Source of the DNA: Colwellia sp. MB02u-6
Lineage (GTDB): Bacteria > Pseudomonadota > Gammaproteobacteria > Enterobacterales > Alteromonadaceae
DNA length: 64,000 bases
Assembly (NCBI RefSeq): GCF_014077095.1
Contig: NZ_JACGVG010000035.1
Location: forward strand, 186,001 to 250,000
Direction of reading: 5' to 3'
The notes under the pieces were generated by a model. It saw only the letters and a program-made list of their open reading frames with translations. It had not been told where the DNA came from and did no database searches. Shown in pieces: positions 36,179-45,795 of the stretch. A program made the position numbers and the translations under genes. Every line of letters begins with the position of its first letter. Positions within the stretch are counted from its first letter, which is position 1.

Positions 36179-37057
36179 ATGAGAAAAGGGATTATTTTAG
36201 CCGGTGGCAGCGGCACTCGCCTCTACCCATTAACCAAAGTAGTTAGTAAGCAACTGATGCCAGTGTACGACAAACCCATGGTTTATTATCCACTTGCCAC
36301 CTTAATGCAAGCAGGCATTAGAGAAATACTTATTATTTCTACGCCCGAAGAAACTCATCGTTTTGAGGAGTTGTTGGGCAATGGCGAAAACTTCGGTGTT
36401 TCAATCTCTTATAAAGAGCAACCTAGCCCAGATGGTTTAGCGCAAGCCTTTATTTTGGCTGAAGAGTTTCTTGCAGGCGCTGCAGCCGCATTAGTGCTTG
36501 GCGATAATATGTTCTACGGCCATGATTTAACTAAGTCTTTGCAAAATGCTAATGATCAAACGTCTGGCGGAACAGTATTTGGCTATCATGTGTCTAATCC
36601 AAAATCCTATGGCGTGGTTGAATTTGATGCTGCAGGTACGGCTATTTCAATAGAAGAAAAACCTCAAGTACCTAAATCCAATTATGCCATACCAGGTTTA
36701 TACTTTTTTGACTCTCGCGTAGTTGAATTCGCTAAAAATGTTAAGCCTTCGCCGCGTGGCGAATTAGAGATAACTGATGTTATTGATCAATACTTAAAAG
36801 CGGGCGAGTTAAAAGTTGAAATTATGGGCCGTGGTACCGCTTGGCTTGATACTGGTACACATGATGATTTACTCGCCGCTGCTAATTTTATTTCTACAAT
36901 AGAAAAGCGCCAAGGCTTGAAAGTGAATTGCCCTGAAGAAGTCGCTTATCGTAATGGTTGGTTAAGTGAAGATAAATTGCGTGAAATAGCACAGCCTTTA
37001 CGTAAAAGTGGTTATGGTGAATATTTAATCAAACTAATTGAAGAGCGTGTATTTTAA
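36179..37057 (+). CDS. rfbA: Glucose-1-phosphate thymidylyltransferase
   Basis: RmlA/RfbA joins dTTP and glucose-1-phosphate to dTDP-glucose, step one of dTDP-L-rhamnose synthesis. The protein has 292 residues. The nucleotide-binding [20 protein letters not shown] is at about 8-27 and is followed by [18 protein letters not shown] and [19 protein letters not shown] are also present. ATG 36179 follows GAGAG. Base composition returns to the genome average here, unlike the AT-rich wzx-GT block. The stop overlaps rfbC as TAATG. Confidence 0.97.
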   Translation: MRKGIILAGGSGTRLYPLTKVVSKQLMPVYDKPMVYYPLATLMQAGIREILIISTPEETHRFEELLGNGENFGVSISYKEQPSPDGLAQAFILAEEFLAGAAAALVLGDNMFYGHDLTKSLQNANDQTSGGTVFGYHVSNPKSYGVVEFDAAGTAISIEEKPQVPKSNYAIPGLYFFDSRVVEFAKNVKPSPRGELEITDVIDQYLKAGELKVEIMGRGTAWLDTGTHDDLLAAANFISTIEKRQGLKVNCPEEVAYRNGWLSEDKLREIAQPLRKSGYGEYLIKLIEERVF

Positions 37058-37605
37058 TGCAATATATAGATACTGATATTGCTGATGTTAAAATAATAGA
37101 ACCGAATGTATTTGGTGACGAACGTGGTTTTTTTATGGAAACTTTTCGTGTTGACGAGTTTACTAAGCACTGTGCAGAGCAAACTTTTGTGCAAGACAAC
37201 CACAGCAAATCAAGTCACGGAATTTTACGTGGCTTGCATTATCAGCTGAAAAATACGCAGGGTAAATTAGTCAGGGTAACATCAGGCGAAGTTTATGATG
37301 TTGCGGTTGATATGCGTAAATCATCACCTACGTATGGCCAACATGTTGGTGTGGTACTTTCTGGCGAAAATAAGCGTCAGTTATGGGTGCCAGAGGGTTT
37401 TGCGCATGGCTTTTATGTCATGAGTGACTCGGCAGAGTTTGTTTATAAGTGTACCGATTACTATGCCCCTGAGCATGAAGTGTCGTTGTTATGGAATGAC
37501 CCTGTGTTAAATATTCAATGGCCGTTACGCGATGGCAATAAACCTTCGTTATCTGCAAAAGATGAAGTTGGGCTGTTGTTCAAAGATGCGCCAACATTTA
37601 AATAA
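37057..37605 (+). CDS. rfbC: dTDP-4-dehydrorhamnose 3,5-epimerase
   Basis: RmlC/RfbC epimerises C3 and C5 of dTDP-4-keto-6-deoxyglucose. It has 182 residues, the usual cupin-fold length. Signature segments are GDERGFFMETFR (about 22-33), FVQDNHSKSSHGILRGLHYQ (about 46-65) with the catalytic His, and WVPEGFAHGFYV. It starts at ATG 37057, coupled to rfbA by TAATG. Gene order here is A-C-D-B instead of the common B-D-A-C. Confidence 0.96.
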   Translation: MQYIDTDIADVKIIEPNVFGDERGFFMETFRVDEFTKHCAEQTFVQDNHSKSSHGILRGLHYQLKNTQGKLVRVTSGEVYDVAVDMRKSSPTYGQHVGVVLSGENKRQLWVPEGFAHGFYVMSDSAEFVYKCTDYYAPEHEVSLLWNDPVLNIQWPLRDGNKPSLSAKDEVGLLFKDAPTFK

Positions 37606-37628
37606 ATACTTAGCTAAATTGATAAATA

Positions 37629-38525
37629 ATGACAGATAACAACACAATGAAAATAATCGTTACTGGAAAATCTGGTCAACTTGCCTGGGAATTAAGTCAA
37701 CTTTCAACACCTGAACAAACAATAGTCTGTTTAGGTCGCGACGATGTTGACTTGCAAGACACTCCTGCACTCGTTAACTGTTTTAAACAACATAACGCCG
37801 ATGGTGTTATTAATGCATCAGCTTACACCGCTGTTGATAACGCTGAAAGTGATGTTGAAAATGCTTTTGCGCTTAATGCCAACGCTGTGGGTAACTTAGC
37901 GCAAGCATGTAAAACGTTATCCGTGCCATTTGTGCATATATCAACAGATTTTGTTTTTCATGGTGATAAAGGCGCACCTTACTTACCCGGTGATGACATA
38001 AATCCTTTAGGTGTTTATGGCGCGAGTAAAGCGCAAGGTGAACAGTTAATTACCAATATTTACCCTGAGCATAGCGCTATTATTCGCACGTCTTGGGTGT
38101 ATTCAACGCACGGTAATAATTTTGTCAAAACTATGCTGAATTTAATGGCATCTAAACCTGAACTGGGTGTTATTTGTGATCAAATCGGCACGCCAACTTA
38201 CGCTAAAGGCTTAGCGCAAGCTTGTATTGCCAGTTTAATTAACCAAATCGTGGGTGTTCACCATTATACTGATACCGGTGTGGCGAGTTGGTTTGATTTC
38301 GCTGTCGCTATTCAAAATATCGGTGTTGAACTTGGTTTATTAGATAAAAAAATAGCCATAAAACCTATTACTACTGCGCAATACCCAACACCCGCCAAAC
38401 GCCCGCATTACAGTGTGTTGGATAAAAGCAGTTTAGTTAACGCTTTGCCGGAGCTTTCGTTAATGCATTGGCAAGAACAGTTAACACATATGATGATCGC
38501 GTTAAAAACTGAACGCGAAGCCTAG
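37629..38525 (+). CDS. rfbD: dTDP-4-dehydrorhamnose reductase
   Basis: RmlD/RfbD reduces dTDP-4-keto-rhamnose to dTDP-L-rhamnose with NAD(P)H. The 298-residue SDR protein has VTGKSGQLAWEL near the N-terminus, NASAYTAVDNAE (about 64-75), a STDFVF segment and the catalytic YGASK (Tyr-x3-Lys). Start is taken at ATG 37629; ATG 37647 (MKIIVTG) is also plausible and matches most RmlD N-termini. Neither has a strong ribosome site. It is 23 bases after rfbC. Confidence 0.95.
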   Translation: MTDNNTMKIIVTGKSGQLAWELSQLSTPEQTIVCLGRDDVDLQDTPALVNCFKQHNADGVINASAYTAVDNAESDVENAFALNANAVGNLAQACKTLSVPFVHISTDFVFHGDKGAPYLPGDDINPLGVYGASKAQGEQLITNIYPEHSAIIRTSWVYSTHGNNFVKTMLNLMASKPELGVICDQIGTPTYAKGLAQACIASLINQIVGVHHYTDTGVASWFDFAVAIQNIGVELGLLDKKIAIKPITTAQYPTPAKRPHYSVLDKSSLVNALPELSLMHWQEQLTHMMIALKTEREA

Positions 38526-38554
38526 TTAAATTATATTATTAATTCGAGATTTTT

Positions 38555-39655
38555 ATGAAAAAATTATTAGTTACAGGTGGTGCAGGCTTTATTGGCGCTA
38601 ACTTTGTACATTATTGGATGGCAAAATATTCAGCCGATAAAGTTGTGGTACTTGACGCGCTAACTTACGCGGGCAATATTGCTAACTTAGATAGCGTAAA
38701 AGACGATGCTAATTTTACTTTTGTTCATGGCAATATTTGCGACCAAGCCTTAATTGAAACATTACTGGTTGAACACAGTATTGATACCTTAGTGCATTTT
38801 GCGGCAGAATCTCACGTTGATCGTTCGATTACAGGCCCTGATGCCTTTATCGAAACTAATATTATCGGCACTTATAGTTTACTTAAAGCGGCTAAAAAAG
38901 TTTGGTTAGACGGCGACAGTATTCTTGCAGGACATAGGTTTCATCATGTGTCTACTGATGAAGTTTATGGCACGCTTTCACCTACCGACCCTGCTTTTAC
39001 AGAAGATACAGCCTATGCGCCTAATTCACCTTATTCGGCTAGTAAAGCCGCCAGTGATCATTTAGTGCGAGCTTATCACCATACTTATGGTTTAAATGTG
39101 ACTACCAGTAATTGTTCAAATAACTATGGGCCGTTTCATTTTCCTGAAAAGCTTATTCCTTTAGTTATTACTAATATTTTGCATGATACAGCCTTGCCAA
39201 TTTACGGCGATGGCCAACAAATTCGTGATTGGTTATATGTTGAAGACCACGCTTACGGTATAGATTTAGTCTTACAAGATGGCCGTGTTGGTGAAAACTA
39301 CAATATTGGCGGCGATAATGAATGGGCAAATATTGATATTGTTAAAACCATTTCAAAACTGGTTGAACAAGAATTCATTAAAAACAAAGATTTAGCTACT
39401 CGTTTTCCTGCGGCTAAAGCGGCGAGGGCGCAAAACACTGAATCACTTATTACTTACGTGAAAGACAGGCTTGGCCATGACCGTCGTTATGCCATTGACG
39501 CGACTAAAACCAACAATGAGTTGAGCTATAAACCGAAAGAGTCATTTGAAACCGGTATTGCTAAAACTGTTGCTTGGTATTTGAATAATGAAGCTTGGTG
39601 GCAAAGTGTCATGGATGGCTCATACCAAAACTGGATAGCCGAGCAATACTCATAA
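38555..39655 (+). CDS. rfbB: dTDP-glucose 4,6-dehydratase
   Basis: RmlB/RfbB converts dTDP-glucose to dTDP-4-keto-6-deoxyglucose. The protein has 366 residues, with NAD-binding GGAGFIGANF (about 8-17), ESHVDRSI, STDEVYG and [11 protein letters not shown] (catalytic Tyr-x3-Lys). The usual C-terminal motif [12 protein letters not shown] reads [12 protein letters not shown] here (Leu306 from codon 39470-39472). The decayed second copy at 51.5-52.2 kb retains Pro. Whether the change affects activity is unknown. The gene closes the rml group and is followed by a terminator. Confidence 0.96.
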   Translation: MKKLLVTGGAGFIGANFVHYWMAKYSADKVVVLDALTYAGNIANLDSVKDDANFTFVHGNICDQALIETLLVEHSIDTLVHFAAESHVDRSITGPDAFIETNIIGTYSLLKAAKKVWLDGDSILAGHRFHHVSTDEVYGTLSPTDPAFTEDTAYAPNSPYSASKAASDHLVRAYHHTYGLNVTTSNCSNNYGPFHFPEKLIPLVITNILHDTALPIYGDGQQIRDWLYVEDHAYGIDLVLQDGRVGENYNIGGDNEWANIDIVKTISKLVEQEFIKNKDLATRFPAAKAARAQNTESLITYVKDRLGHDRRYAIDATKTNNELSYKPKESFETGIAKTVAWYLNNEAWWQSVMDGSYQNWIAEQYS

Positions 39656-39707
39656 GTTATGCCGGTAGCTAAAAATATTTGAAATATATATAATTGTTAT
39701 AATTAAC

Positions 39708-39728
39708 AGGTCGGGCTTCCGGCCTTTT
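39708..39728 (+). terminator. Terminator after rfbB
   Basis: AGGTCGG (39708-39714), GCTT loop, CCGGCCT (39719-39725) and T's form an intrinsic terminator about 50 bases past the rfbB stop. The remaining 220 bases before galU are AT-rich, probably its promoter region. Confidence 0.8.
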
Positions 39729-39949
39729 CTATATTATATTATGGTATTGTCGTAATAAGTTTGTAGATTTAAAATACTGCGATGTTTTAGCTTTAGATTA
39801 CATTCTTTATAATTTTTTAAGTGTTTTTAAACGCAGTAATTAATCCTATTGCTAGAGAATATGATGGATGCAAATTTTTCATCTATAAACATCACGACAT
39901 TTACACAAGTAATCCATACAATAAATAAAATTTGTAATTAAGGATAAGA

Positions 39950-40855
39950 ATGCCAAACAAAATAAAAAAAGCGGTAATACCTGTAGCCGGTTTAGGTACA
40001 CGGATGTTGCCAGCAACAAAAGCTATTCCAAAAGAAATGCTACCCATTGTTGATAAACCACTTATTCAATACATAGTGAATGAATGTATTGCGGCTGGCA
40101 TTAAAGAAATTGTTTTAGTGACGCACTCTTCTAAAAACGCCATTGAAAACCATTTTGATAAATCATTTGAGCTTGAAACTACTTTAGAAAAACGGGTTAA
40201 GCGCCAGTTACTTGATGAAATTCAAGCGATATGCCCAAAAGATGTCACCATTTTACATGTGCGCCAAGGCGAAGCCAAAGGCTTAGGTCATGCGGTATTA
40301 AAAGCTCGCCCTATTATCGGCAACGAGCCATTTGTTGTTGTGCTACCTGATGTTATTTTAGATGATGCTACAGCAGATTTGAAAACTGAAAATTTAGCTG
40401 CCATGTTAACCCGTTATAACGAAGTTGGTGGTTACAGCCAGATTATGGTTGAACCTGTACCAATGGAGCAAGTAAGTAGCTATGGTGTGGTTGATTGCGG
40501 TGGTGTTGAGCTTGCGCCTGGTGAGTCAAAAACTATGACGGCTATTGTTGAAAAACCAGCGATGGAAGACGCGCCGTCAAACTTGGCTGTGGTTGGCCGT
40601 TATGTATTATCTGAAAAAATTTGGGATTTGTTAAAAATTACGCCTCCGGGTGCGGGTGACGAAATTCAATTAACCGATGCTATTGCGATGTTGATGGAAA
40701 AAGAAACGGTTGAAGCCTTTCATATGACGGGTAAGTCTCATGATTGTGGTTCTAAGTTAGGTTATATGAAGGCCAATGTTGAATATGGTTTGCGTCATCC
40801 TGAATTGGCTGATGACTTTAGAAGTTATTTAACTGAGTTGATGCAAAAAACATAG
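39950..40855 (+). CDS. galU: UTP-glucose-1-phosphate uridylyltransferase
   Basis: GalU makes UDP-glucose from UTP and glucose-1-phosphate for glycan synthesis. It has 301 residues (E. coli 302). [22 protein letters not shown] (about 11-32) is the nucleotide-binding signature. [21 protein letters not shown] and [21 protein letters not shown] follow. ATG 39950 is preceded by AAGGAT. It is probably a separate transcript from the rml genes because of the terminator between them. Confidence 0.97.
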   Translation: MPNKIKKAVIPVAGLGTRMLPATKAIPKEMLPIVDKPLIQYIVNECIAAGIKEIVLVTHSSKNAIENHFDKSFELETTLEKRVKRQLLDEIQAICPKDVTILHVRQGEAKGLGHAVLKARPIIGNEPFVVVLPDVILDDATADLKTENLAAMLTRYNEVGGYSQIMVEPVPMEQVSSYGVVDCGGVELAPGESKTMTAIVEKPAMEDAPSNLAVVGRYVLSEKIWDLLKITPPGAGDEIQLTDAIAMLMEKETVEAFHMTGKSHDCGSKLGYMKANVEYGLRHPELADDFRSYLTELMQKT

Positions 40856-40957
40856 ATTTAAGTTATTAGCTGTTAGTTGGCAGTAAGCAGCAAGAAAAAA
40901 CGTATAGCTGTTGGTTTATTTGTTGGCTGGTTTTCCTGTTTATTTATTTTTGTGGTT

Positions 40958-41060
40958 GTCGGACTAAAGTCCGACCTACAAAAGATAAGCTGCAAAATTT
41001 ATGGTGTTATCTGTAGGCTCTATGTAGGTCCTCTGTAGGTTGGAATTTAGTCCATCAGGT
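40958..41060. repeat. BIME-type REP pair between galU and pgi
   Basis: GTCGGACTAAAGTCCGACCTAC (about 40959-40979; a near-perfect REP) is followed about 55 bases later by GTAGGTTGGAATTTAGTCC. It is the first REP after the block from 23.3 kb. GACAGCT-like words lie before it. Confidence 0.85.
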
Positions 41061-41109
41061 TCATTGTCATTTTTCTTTATTAACACTCATTTATTAAAAG
41101 TATAGGTAT

Positions 41110-42759
41110 ATGGACGTAACTAATTTATCGCAGTTTACTGAACTGGCATTAACGCGTAATATTTTTTCACTATTTGCAGACTGTGATCGCAGTGAAAACT
41201 ATACCATTTCGGCGGCGGGTTTGTTCTTAGATTATGCTAAGCAAAATATTGTTGATAGTGAGTTTACGCCATTATTTACTTTGGCTGAGCAAGTTGATCT
41301 TGCGGGCAAAATATCAGCGCAATTTTCGGGTGAAAAGATCAACACTACCGAACAACGCGCTGTTTTGCATACGGTATTACGTGCGCCTGACTCGGTTAAG
41401 TTTGATGTGTTAGGGGCGCAAGCTGATGAGGTTATTAACACTGACGCTAAAATGGCTGCCATTGTTGATGATGTACATTCGGGTAAGGTGTGTTCGGTTA
41501 CTGGTGAAAAGTTTACTGATATTCTCGCTATCGGCATTGGTGGCTCTTACTACGGTGTTAAGGTCGCCTTGTCGGCACTTGTGCCTTACCATCAGCCGGG
41601 TTTGAAAGCGCATGTGTTAGCCAATGTTGATGGTGATGCCGCGCAAGAAAAATTTGCTAAACTTGATGCCGCAACCACGCTCGTAGTGGTAGTTTCTAAA
41701 ACCTTTACTACGCAAGAAACCCTGCTCAATGCCACTATCGTTAAAGCCTGGATGCTTAATGCTTTGGCTGAACCTCATCATTCACCTACTGAGATTATGG
41801 CGAAACATTGGTATGCGGTAAGTACGAATATCGCTGCTGCCACAGAGTTTGGACTTAATGCGGATAATATTTTGCCGATCTGGGATTGGGTAGGTGGTCG
41901 GTTTTCTTTATGGTCAGCGGTGGGTTTGCCACTGGCATTGATTATTGGTAATAGCCATTTCAACGCTTTAAAAGCCGGTGCTTATGCCATGGACGAGCAT
42001 TTTAAAAATGCACCGTTTGAGCAGAATATGCCGGTAATGATGGCTTTGCTCGGTATTTGGAATCGAAATGCTTTAGGTTACCCTAGCTTAGCTATTTTAC
42101 CTTATAACCATGCGCTGAGAGCTTTACCGGGTTATTTGCAGCAAACCGATATGGAAAGTAATGGTAAGTCGGTTTCTATTACCGGTAAAACGCTTAATTA
42201 TTTAACAGCCCCCGTGGTTTTTGGTCAGGAAGGTACGAATGGCCAACATGCCTTTATGCAGTTAATGCATCAAAGTGCCGATATTATTCCAACAGATTTT
42301 ATTCTCTCTCTTGCCCCAACGAGTAAACATTTGGCTAACCATGACGCTTTAGTGGCTAATTGTTTCGCTCAGAGTGAAGCGTTAATGCAAGGTAAAACCT
42401 TGGCCCAAGCGAAAGCAGAAATGCTTGATACTGGCGCAAGTGAGGCTGAAGCGAATAGGCTAGCTGCTCATAAAACTATGAAAGGTAATACTCCAAGTAA
42501 TACTATTTTAATGCAGCAGTTAGATCCCCACTCCCTTGGCGCTTTATTAGCGCTGTATGAGCATAAAATATTTGTTCAAGGTGTAATTTGGCAGGTAAAT
42601 TCATACGACCAATGGGGCGTTGAATTAGGTAAGCAGCTTGGCAAAGAAGTACTGAACGTGATGGCGCAGCCAATGAGCGATATTGACAGCGAAAAGCTTT
42701 CTGCTTCGTCACTGGCATTAATTCGTCGTTATAAAAATAACTTAACTAACGCTATTTGA
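41110..42759 (+). CDS. pgi: Glucose-6-phosphate isomerase
   Basis: Pgi interconverts glucose-6-phosphate and fructose-6-phosphate, here beside galU so that carbon can flow to nucleotide sugars. The 549-residue length equals E. coli Pgi. Signatures are AIGIGGSYYGVKVALSAL (about 140-157), VVSKTFTTQETL, GGRFSLWSAVGLP (about 262-274) and the C-terminal VNSYDQWGVELGK. The start ATG 41110 lacks a strong ribosome site. It stands alone, with a REP pair upstream and a repeat-rich gap downstream. Confidence 0.97.
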   Translation: MDVTNLSQFTELALTRNIFSLFADCDRSENYTISAAGLFLDYAKQNIVDSEFTPLFTLAEQVDLAGKISAQFSGEKINTTEQRAVLHTVLRAPDSVKFDVLGAQADEVINTDAKMAAIVDDVHSGKVCSVTGEKFTDILAIGIGGSYYGVKVALSALVPYHQPGLKAHVLANVDGDAAQEKFAKLDAATTLVVVVSKTFTTQETLLNATIVKAWMLNALAEPHHSPTEIMAKHWYAVSTNIAAATEFGLNADNILPIWDWVGGRFSLWSAVGLPLALIIGNSHFNALKAGAYAMDEHFKNAPFEQNMPVMMALLGIWNRNALGYPSLAILPYNHALRALPGYLQQTDMESNGKSVSITGKTLNYLTAPVVFGQEGTNGQHAFMQLMHQSADIIPTDFILSLAPTSKHLANHDALVANCFAQSEALMQGKTLAQAKAEMLDTGASEAEANRLAAHKTMKGNTPSNTILMQQLDPHSLGALLALYEHKIFVQGVIWQVNSYDQWGVELGKQLGKEVLNVMAQPMSDIDSEKLSASSLALIRRYKNNLTNAI

Positions 42760-42826
42760 AATAGATAACCGATCATTTTAAGCTGGTCTAAATCGGCAAT
42801 ATCTGCCCTGCCCACAGGGATGTAGG

Positions 42827-42910
42827 TACTTATGTTTAGTTTGGAACAATAAACATGTGCCTACAGAGATCTAGATACTTATGTTTAGTCCGAAACAATA
42901 AACATGTGCG
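42827..42910. repeat. Direct repeat of about 34 bp downstream of pgi
   Basis: A segment starting TACTTATGTTTAGT and ending ACAATAAACATGTGC appears at 42827 and again at 42876 (49-base spacing) with about three mismatches. Each copy has inverted ATGTTTA and TAAACAT words, so each can fold into a hairpin. It is unrelated to the GTAG REPs. No gene is visible in 42760-43134. Confidence 0.7.
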
Positions 42911-43090
42911 CTGGATTATTGTTCCTTACTTACCATTAGGTAATCACTTAGTTCAGTTACTTAGCCCAGTTACTTAACTGAATTGGCGTAGGTTTAATTT
43001 TTAGAATAAGAAGCTTAATCTTCCTTTCTCTTTATACCTTTTTGGTATAACCAAGCTTTTACTCATATGGATAATACTTTATTCTTGTGC

Positions 43091-43115
43091 CATGATATTA
43101 ATCAATAATATCATG
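43091..43115. promoter_or_regulatory. Perfect palindrome upstream of cysD
   Basis: CATGATATTA (43091-43100) and TAATATCATG (43106-43115) are exact 10-base complements around five bases. It ends 19 bases before the cysD start. It could be an operator for a dimeric regulator or an mRNA hairpin near the ribosome site; it does not match a CysB site that I can recognise. Confidence 0.55.
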
Positions 43116-43134
43116 CCAACATTAGTGGTCAGCA

Positions 43135-44034
43135 ATGCAATTAACCCATTTACAAAAGTTAGAAGCCGAATCTATTCATATCATGCGCGAAGTTGCCGCA
43201 GAATTTGATAATCCTGTGATGCTTTACTCAGTTGGTAAAGACTCCGCCGTGCTACTTCATCTTGCGCGAAAAGCCTTTGCCCCTGGAAAAATACCTTTTC
43301 CACTGTTACATGTTGATACCAACTGGAAATTCAAAGAAATGATTGCCTTTCGCGACGAAATGGCGAAAGAACATGGCTTTGATTTACTCGTGCATAAAAA
43401 TGCTGAAGGTATGGCGATGAATATTAGTCCATTTGAGCATGGTAGTGCTAAACATACCGATATCATGAAAACTCAAGGCTTAAAACAAGCTCTTGATAAA
43501 TATGGTTTTGATGCAGCATTTGGTGGCGCACGTCGTGATGAAGAAAAATCGCGTGCGAAAGAGCGGGTATATTCATTTCGTGATAAAAATCATCGTTGGG
43601 ATCCTAAAAGCCAACGCCCTGAGCTGTGGAACATTTACAACGGTAAAGTCAATAAAGGTGAAAGCATTCGTGTTTTTCCATTATCGAATTGGACTGAGCT
43701 TGATATTTGGCAATACATCTATTTAGAAGGCATTAAAATTGTGCCACTTTATTTAGCTGAGAAACGCCCAGTAGTAGAACGCGATGGCACTTTAATTATG
43801 GTTGACGACGAGCGCATGCCTATTGGTAAAGACGAAGTGGTGCAAATGAAAAGTGTGCGCTTTAGAACCTTAGGTTGTTATCCGTTAACCGGCGCTGTTG
43901 AGTCAACCGCAACGACTTTACCTGAAATTATTCAAGAAATGCTATTAACCAAAACCTCTGAGCGCCAAGGCCGTGTTATTGACCACGACTCAGCAGGCTC
44001 GATGGAGAAGAAAAAGATGGAAGGATATTTTTAA
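43135..44034 (+). CDS. cysD: Sulfate adenylyltransferase subunit 2
   Basis: CysD is the small, catalytic PP-loop subunit of ATP sulfurylase, which makes adenosine 5'-phosphosulfate. It has 299 residues (E. coli 302). The PP-loop [18 protein letters not shown] is at about 31-48, followed by [15 protein letters not shown] and [15 protein letters not shown] (about 130-144). The C-terminus ends [14 protein letters not shown], the standard tail. It heads a cysD-cysN-permease-cysC run on the same strand and has a 25-bp palindrome immediately upstream. Confidence 0.97.
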   Translation: MQLTHLQKLEAESIHIMREVAAEFDNPVMLYSVGKDSAVLLHLARKAFAPGKIPFPLLHVDTNWKFKEMIAFRDEMAKEHGFDLLVHKNAEGMAMNISPFEHGSAKHTDIMKTQGLKQALDKYGFDAAFGGARRDEEKSRAKERVYSFRDKNHRWDPKSQRPELWNIYNGKVNKGESIRVFPLSNWTELDIWQYIYLEGIKIVPLYLAEKRPVVERDGTLIMVDDERMPIGKDEVVQMKSVRFRTLGCYPLTGAVESTATTLPEIIQEMLLTKTSERQGRVIDHDSAGSMEKKKMEGYF

Positions 44035-44124
44035 AACTTTGTCATCTTATTCCAGTTTATTTTACGGTGTTAGCATTTTAATTAAATCGACAATTTGTCG
44101 AGTAGAGATTTCCAAGGAAAAAAC

Positions 44125-45528
44125 ATGAGTCATACAGAAGACTTGCTTGAAACAGATATTGAAGCTTATTTGAAGCAGCATGAAAACAAAGAAATGGTGC
44201 GCTTTTTTACTTGTGGTAGCGTTGATGATGGCAAAAGCACATTAATTGGCCGGTTATTACACGATTCAAAAATGATCTTTGAAGATCAATTAGCGGCGAT
44301 TAAAAACGACAGTAAAAAATCAGGCACTACCGGTGAAGCTATTGACCTAGCCTTGCTCGTTGACGGCTTGCAGTCAGAGCGAGAGCAGGGCATTACCATT
44401 GATGTTGCTTATCGCTATTTCGCTACTGACAAACGTAAGTTTATTATTGCCGATACCCCAGGCCATGAACAATACACCCGCAATATGGCTACGGGCGCTT
44501 CAACTTGTGACCTGGCCATTATTTTGATTGATGCTCGCCACGGCGTGCAAGTGCAAACTCGTCGCCATTCTTATATTTGTTCTTTGTTAGGCATTAAGCA
44601 TGTTTTAGTGGCGGTGAACAAAATGGACTTGGTTGATTATAGCCAAGACCGTTATCAAGAGATTAAAAAAGATTACCGTAAATTTGCCGATGACTTAGCT
44701 TTTGAAGATGTACGTTTTGTGCCAATTTCAGCCCTTAATGGTGATAATGTTGTTGACGAAAGTACTAAGATGCCTTGGTATCCAGGTGCTACGTTAATGA
44801 AGTTATTAAATACTATTAAAGTAGATGATCAAAAACACTTTACCCAATTTCGTTTGCAAGTACAGTATGTTAACCGTCCTAATCTTGATTTTAGAGGTTT
44901 TGCTGGCACAGTGGGCTCAGGACATATTCGCGTTGGTGATGAAATTGTTGCTTTGCCATCAGGTAAGCAAAGTAAGATCAAATCGATTGTAACTTTTGAA
45001 GGTAACATTGATCGCGCCGATCACGGTATGGCGGTTACTTTGACCCTTGAAGATGAAATAGACATCAGTCGCGGCGAAATGATTGTTAAAAAGGGCAGTA
45101 TTCCTACCTCAGCTAAAGAGTTAAGTGCGACTATTGTCTGGATGCATGAAGACGAATTAGAACCAGGGCGTGAATACTACATTAAGCACGGCAGTAAGCT
45201 CACCACAGGGCACGCAATAAAAATTGACCACCGTATTGATGTTAATACCTTAGAGAAATTTCCTGTTGACCAATTAGCGTTAAATGAAATCGGTGTTGCT
45301 CAACTTGAAGTAGCTGAAGCACTACATTTTGATGCTTATGGTGATAATCCAGCGACGGGTGCTTTTATTATTATTGACCGATTGAGTAATGTTACTGTCG
45401 GTGCGGGTATGATTAACGGCGCACTTGAAACCAAGCAAGACCATCAGTACTCAGCGTTTGAGCAAGAACTTAACACTTTAGTTCGCAAGCACTTCCCACA
45501 TTGGGGCGCACGCGATTTATTTAAGTAG
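44125..45528 (+). CDS. cysN: Sulfate adenylyltransferase subunit 1
   Basis: CysN is the GTPase subunit that drives ATP sulfurylase by GTP hydrolysis. The start is placed at ATG 44125 ([11 protein letters not shown]), 6 bases after AAGGA; an in-frame TTG at 44095 would add ten residues with no ribosome site. It has 467 residues. G1 is [12 protein letters not shown] (about 30-41), G3 DTPGHEQY and G4 NKMD. Beta-barrel domains follow. There is no fused CysC domain; cysC is a separate gene at 47698. Confidence 0.97.
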   Translation: MSHTEDLLETDIEAYLKQHENKEMVRFFTCGSVDDGKSTLIGRLLHDSKMIFEDQLAAIKNDSKKSGTTGEAIDLALLVDGLQSEREQGITIDVAYRYFATDKRKFIIADTPGHEQYTRNMATGASTCDLAIILIDARHGVQVQTRRHSYICSLLGIKHVLVAVNKMDLVDYSQDRYQEIKKDYRKFADDLAFEDVRFVPISALNGDNVVDESTKMPWYPGATLMKLLNTIKVDDQKHFTQFRLQVQYVNRPNLDFRGFAGTVGSGHIRVGDEIVALPSGKQSKIKSIVTFEGNIDRADHGMAVTLTLEDEIDISRGEMIVKKGSIPTSAKELSATIVWMHEDELEPGREYYIKHGSKLTTGHAIKIDHRIDVNTLEKFPVDQLALNEIGVAQLEVAEALHFDAYGDNPATGAFIIIDRLSNVTVGAGMINGALETKQDHQYSAFEQELNTLVRKHFPHWGARDLFK

Positions 45529-45550
45529 CGTTAAAAGTTAAGCGCTTATG

Positions 45551-45740
45551 CGTAGGTCGGACTTTAGTCCGTCAACTGTATAGAGCCATTAAGGTGATCG
45601 GCCAAAAATTATCTGCAACGAGAATTGTTTTGTCGTTCGCATTGATGCGAAGACGGTTAAATTTCATTTAACCTGATGGACTAAAGTCCAACCTGCATAG
45701 AGCCTACAGGTGATAATGTAGTGCTGGGCAATTGGTTATA
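45551..45740. repeat. REP pair in reversed arrangement between cysN and the permease
   Basis: GTAGGTCGGACTTTAGTCCG (from 45552) is followed by the conserved spacer with TCGTTCGCATTGATGCGAAG and then by GATGGACTAAAGTCCAACCTGC (from 45675). The two REPs are spaced by the long spacer rather than the short one, so this is the spacer-internal half of the tandem unit. Confidence 0.8.
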
Positions 45741-45795
45741 ATTTTACGATATTTACTTTTCGAACAGTAGTTAGAACTTGGATTAGGTTTACATT

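Noticed and set aside
42760-43134. Insertion sequence between pgi and cysD
   Set aside because: Repeats are short hairpins without transposase or terminal inverted repeats bounding a gene.
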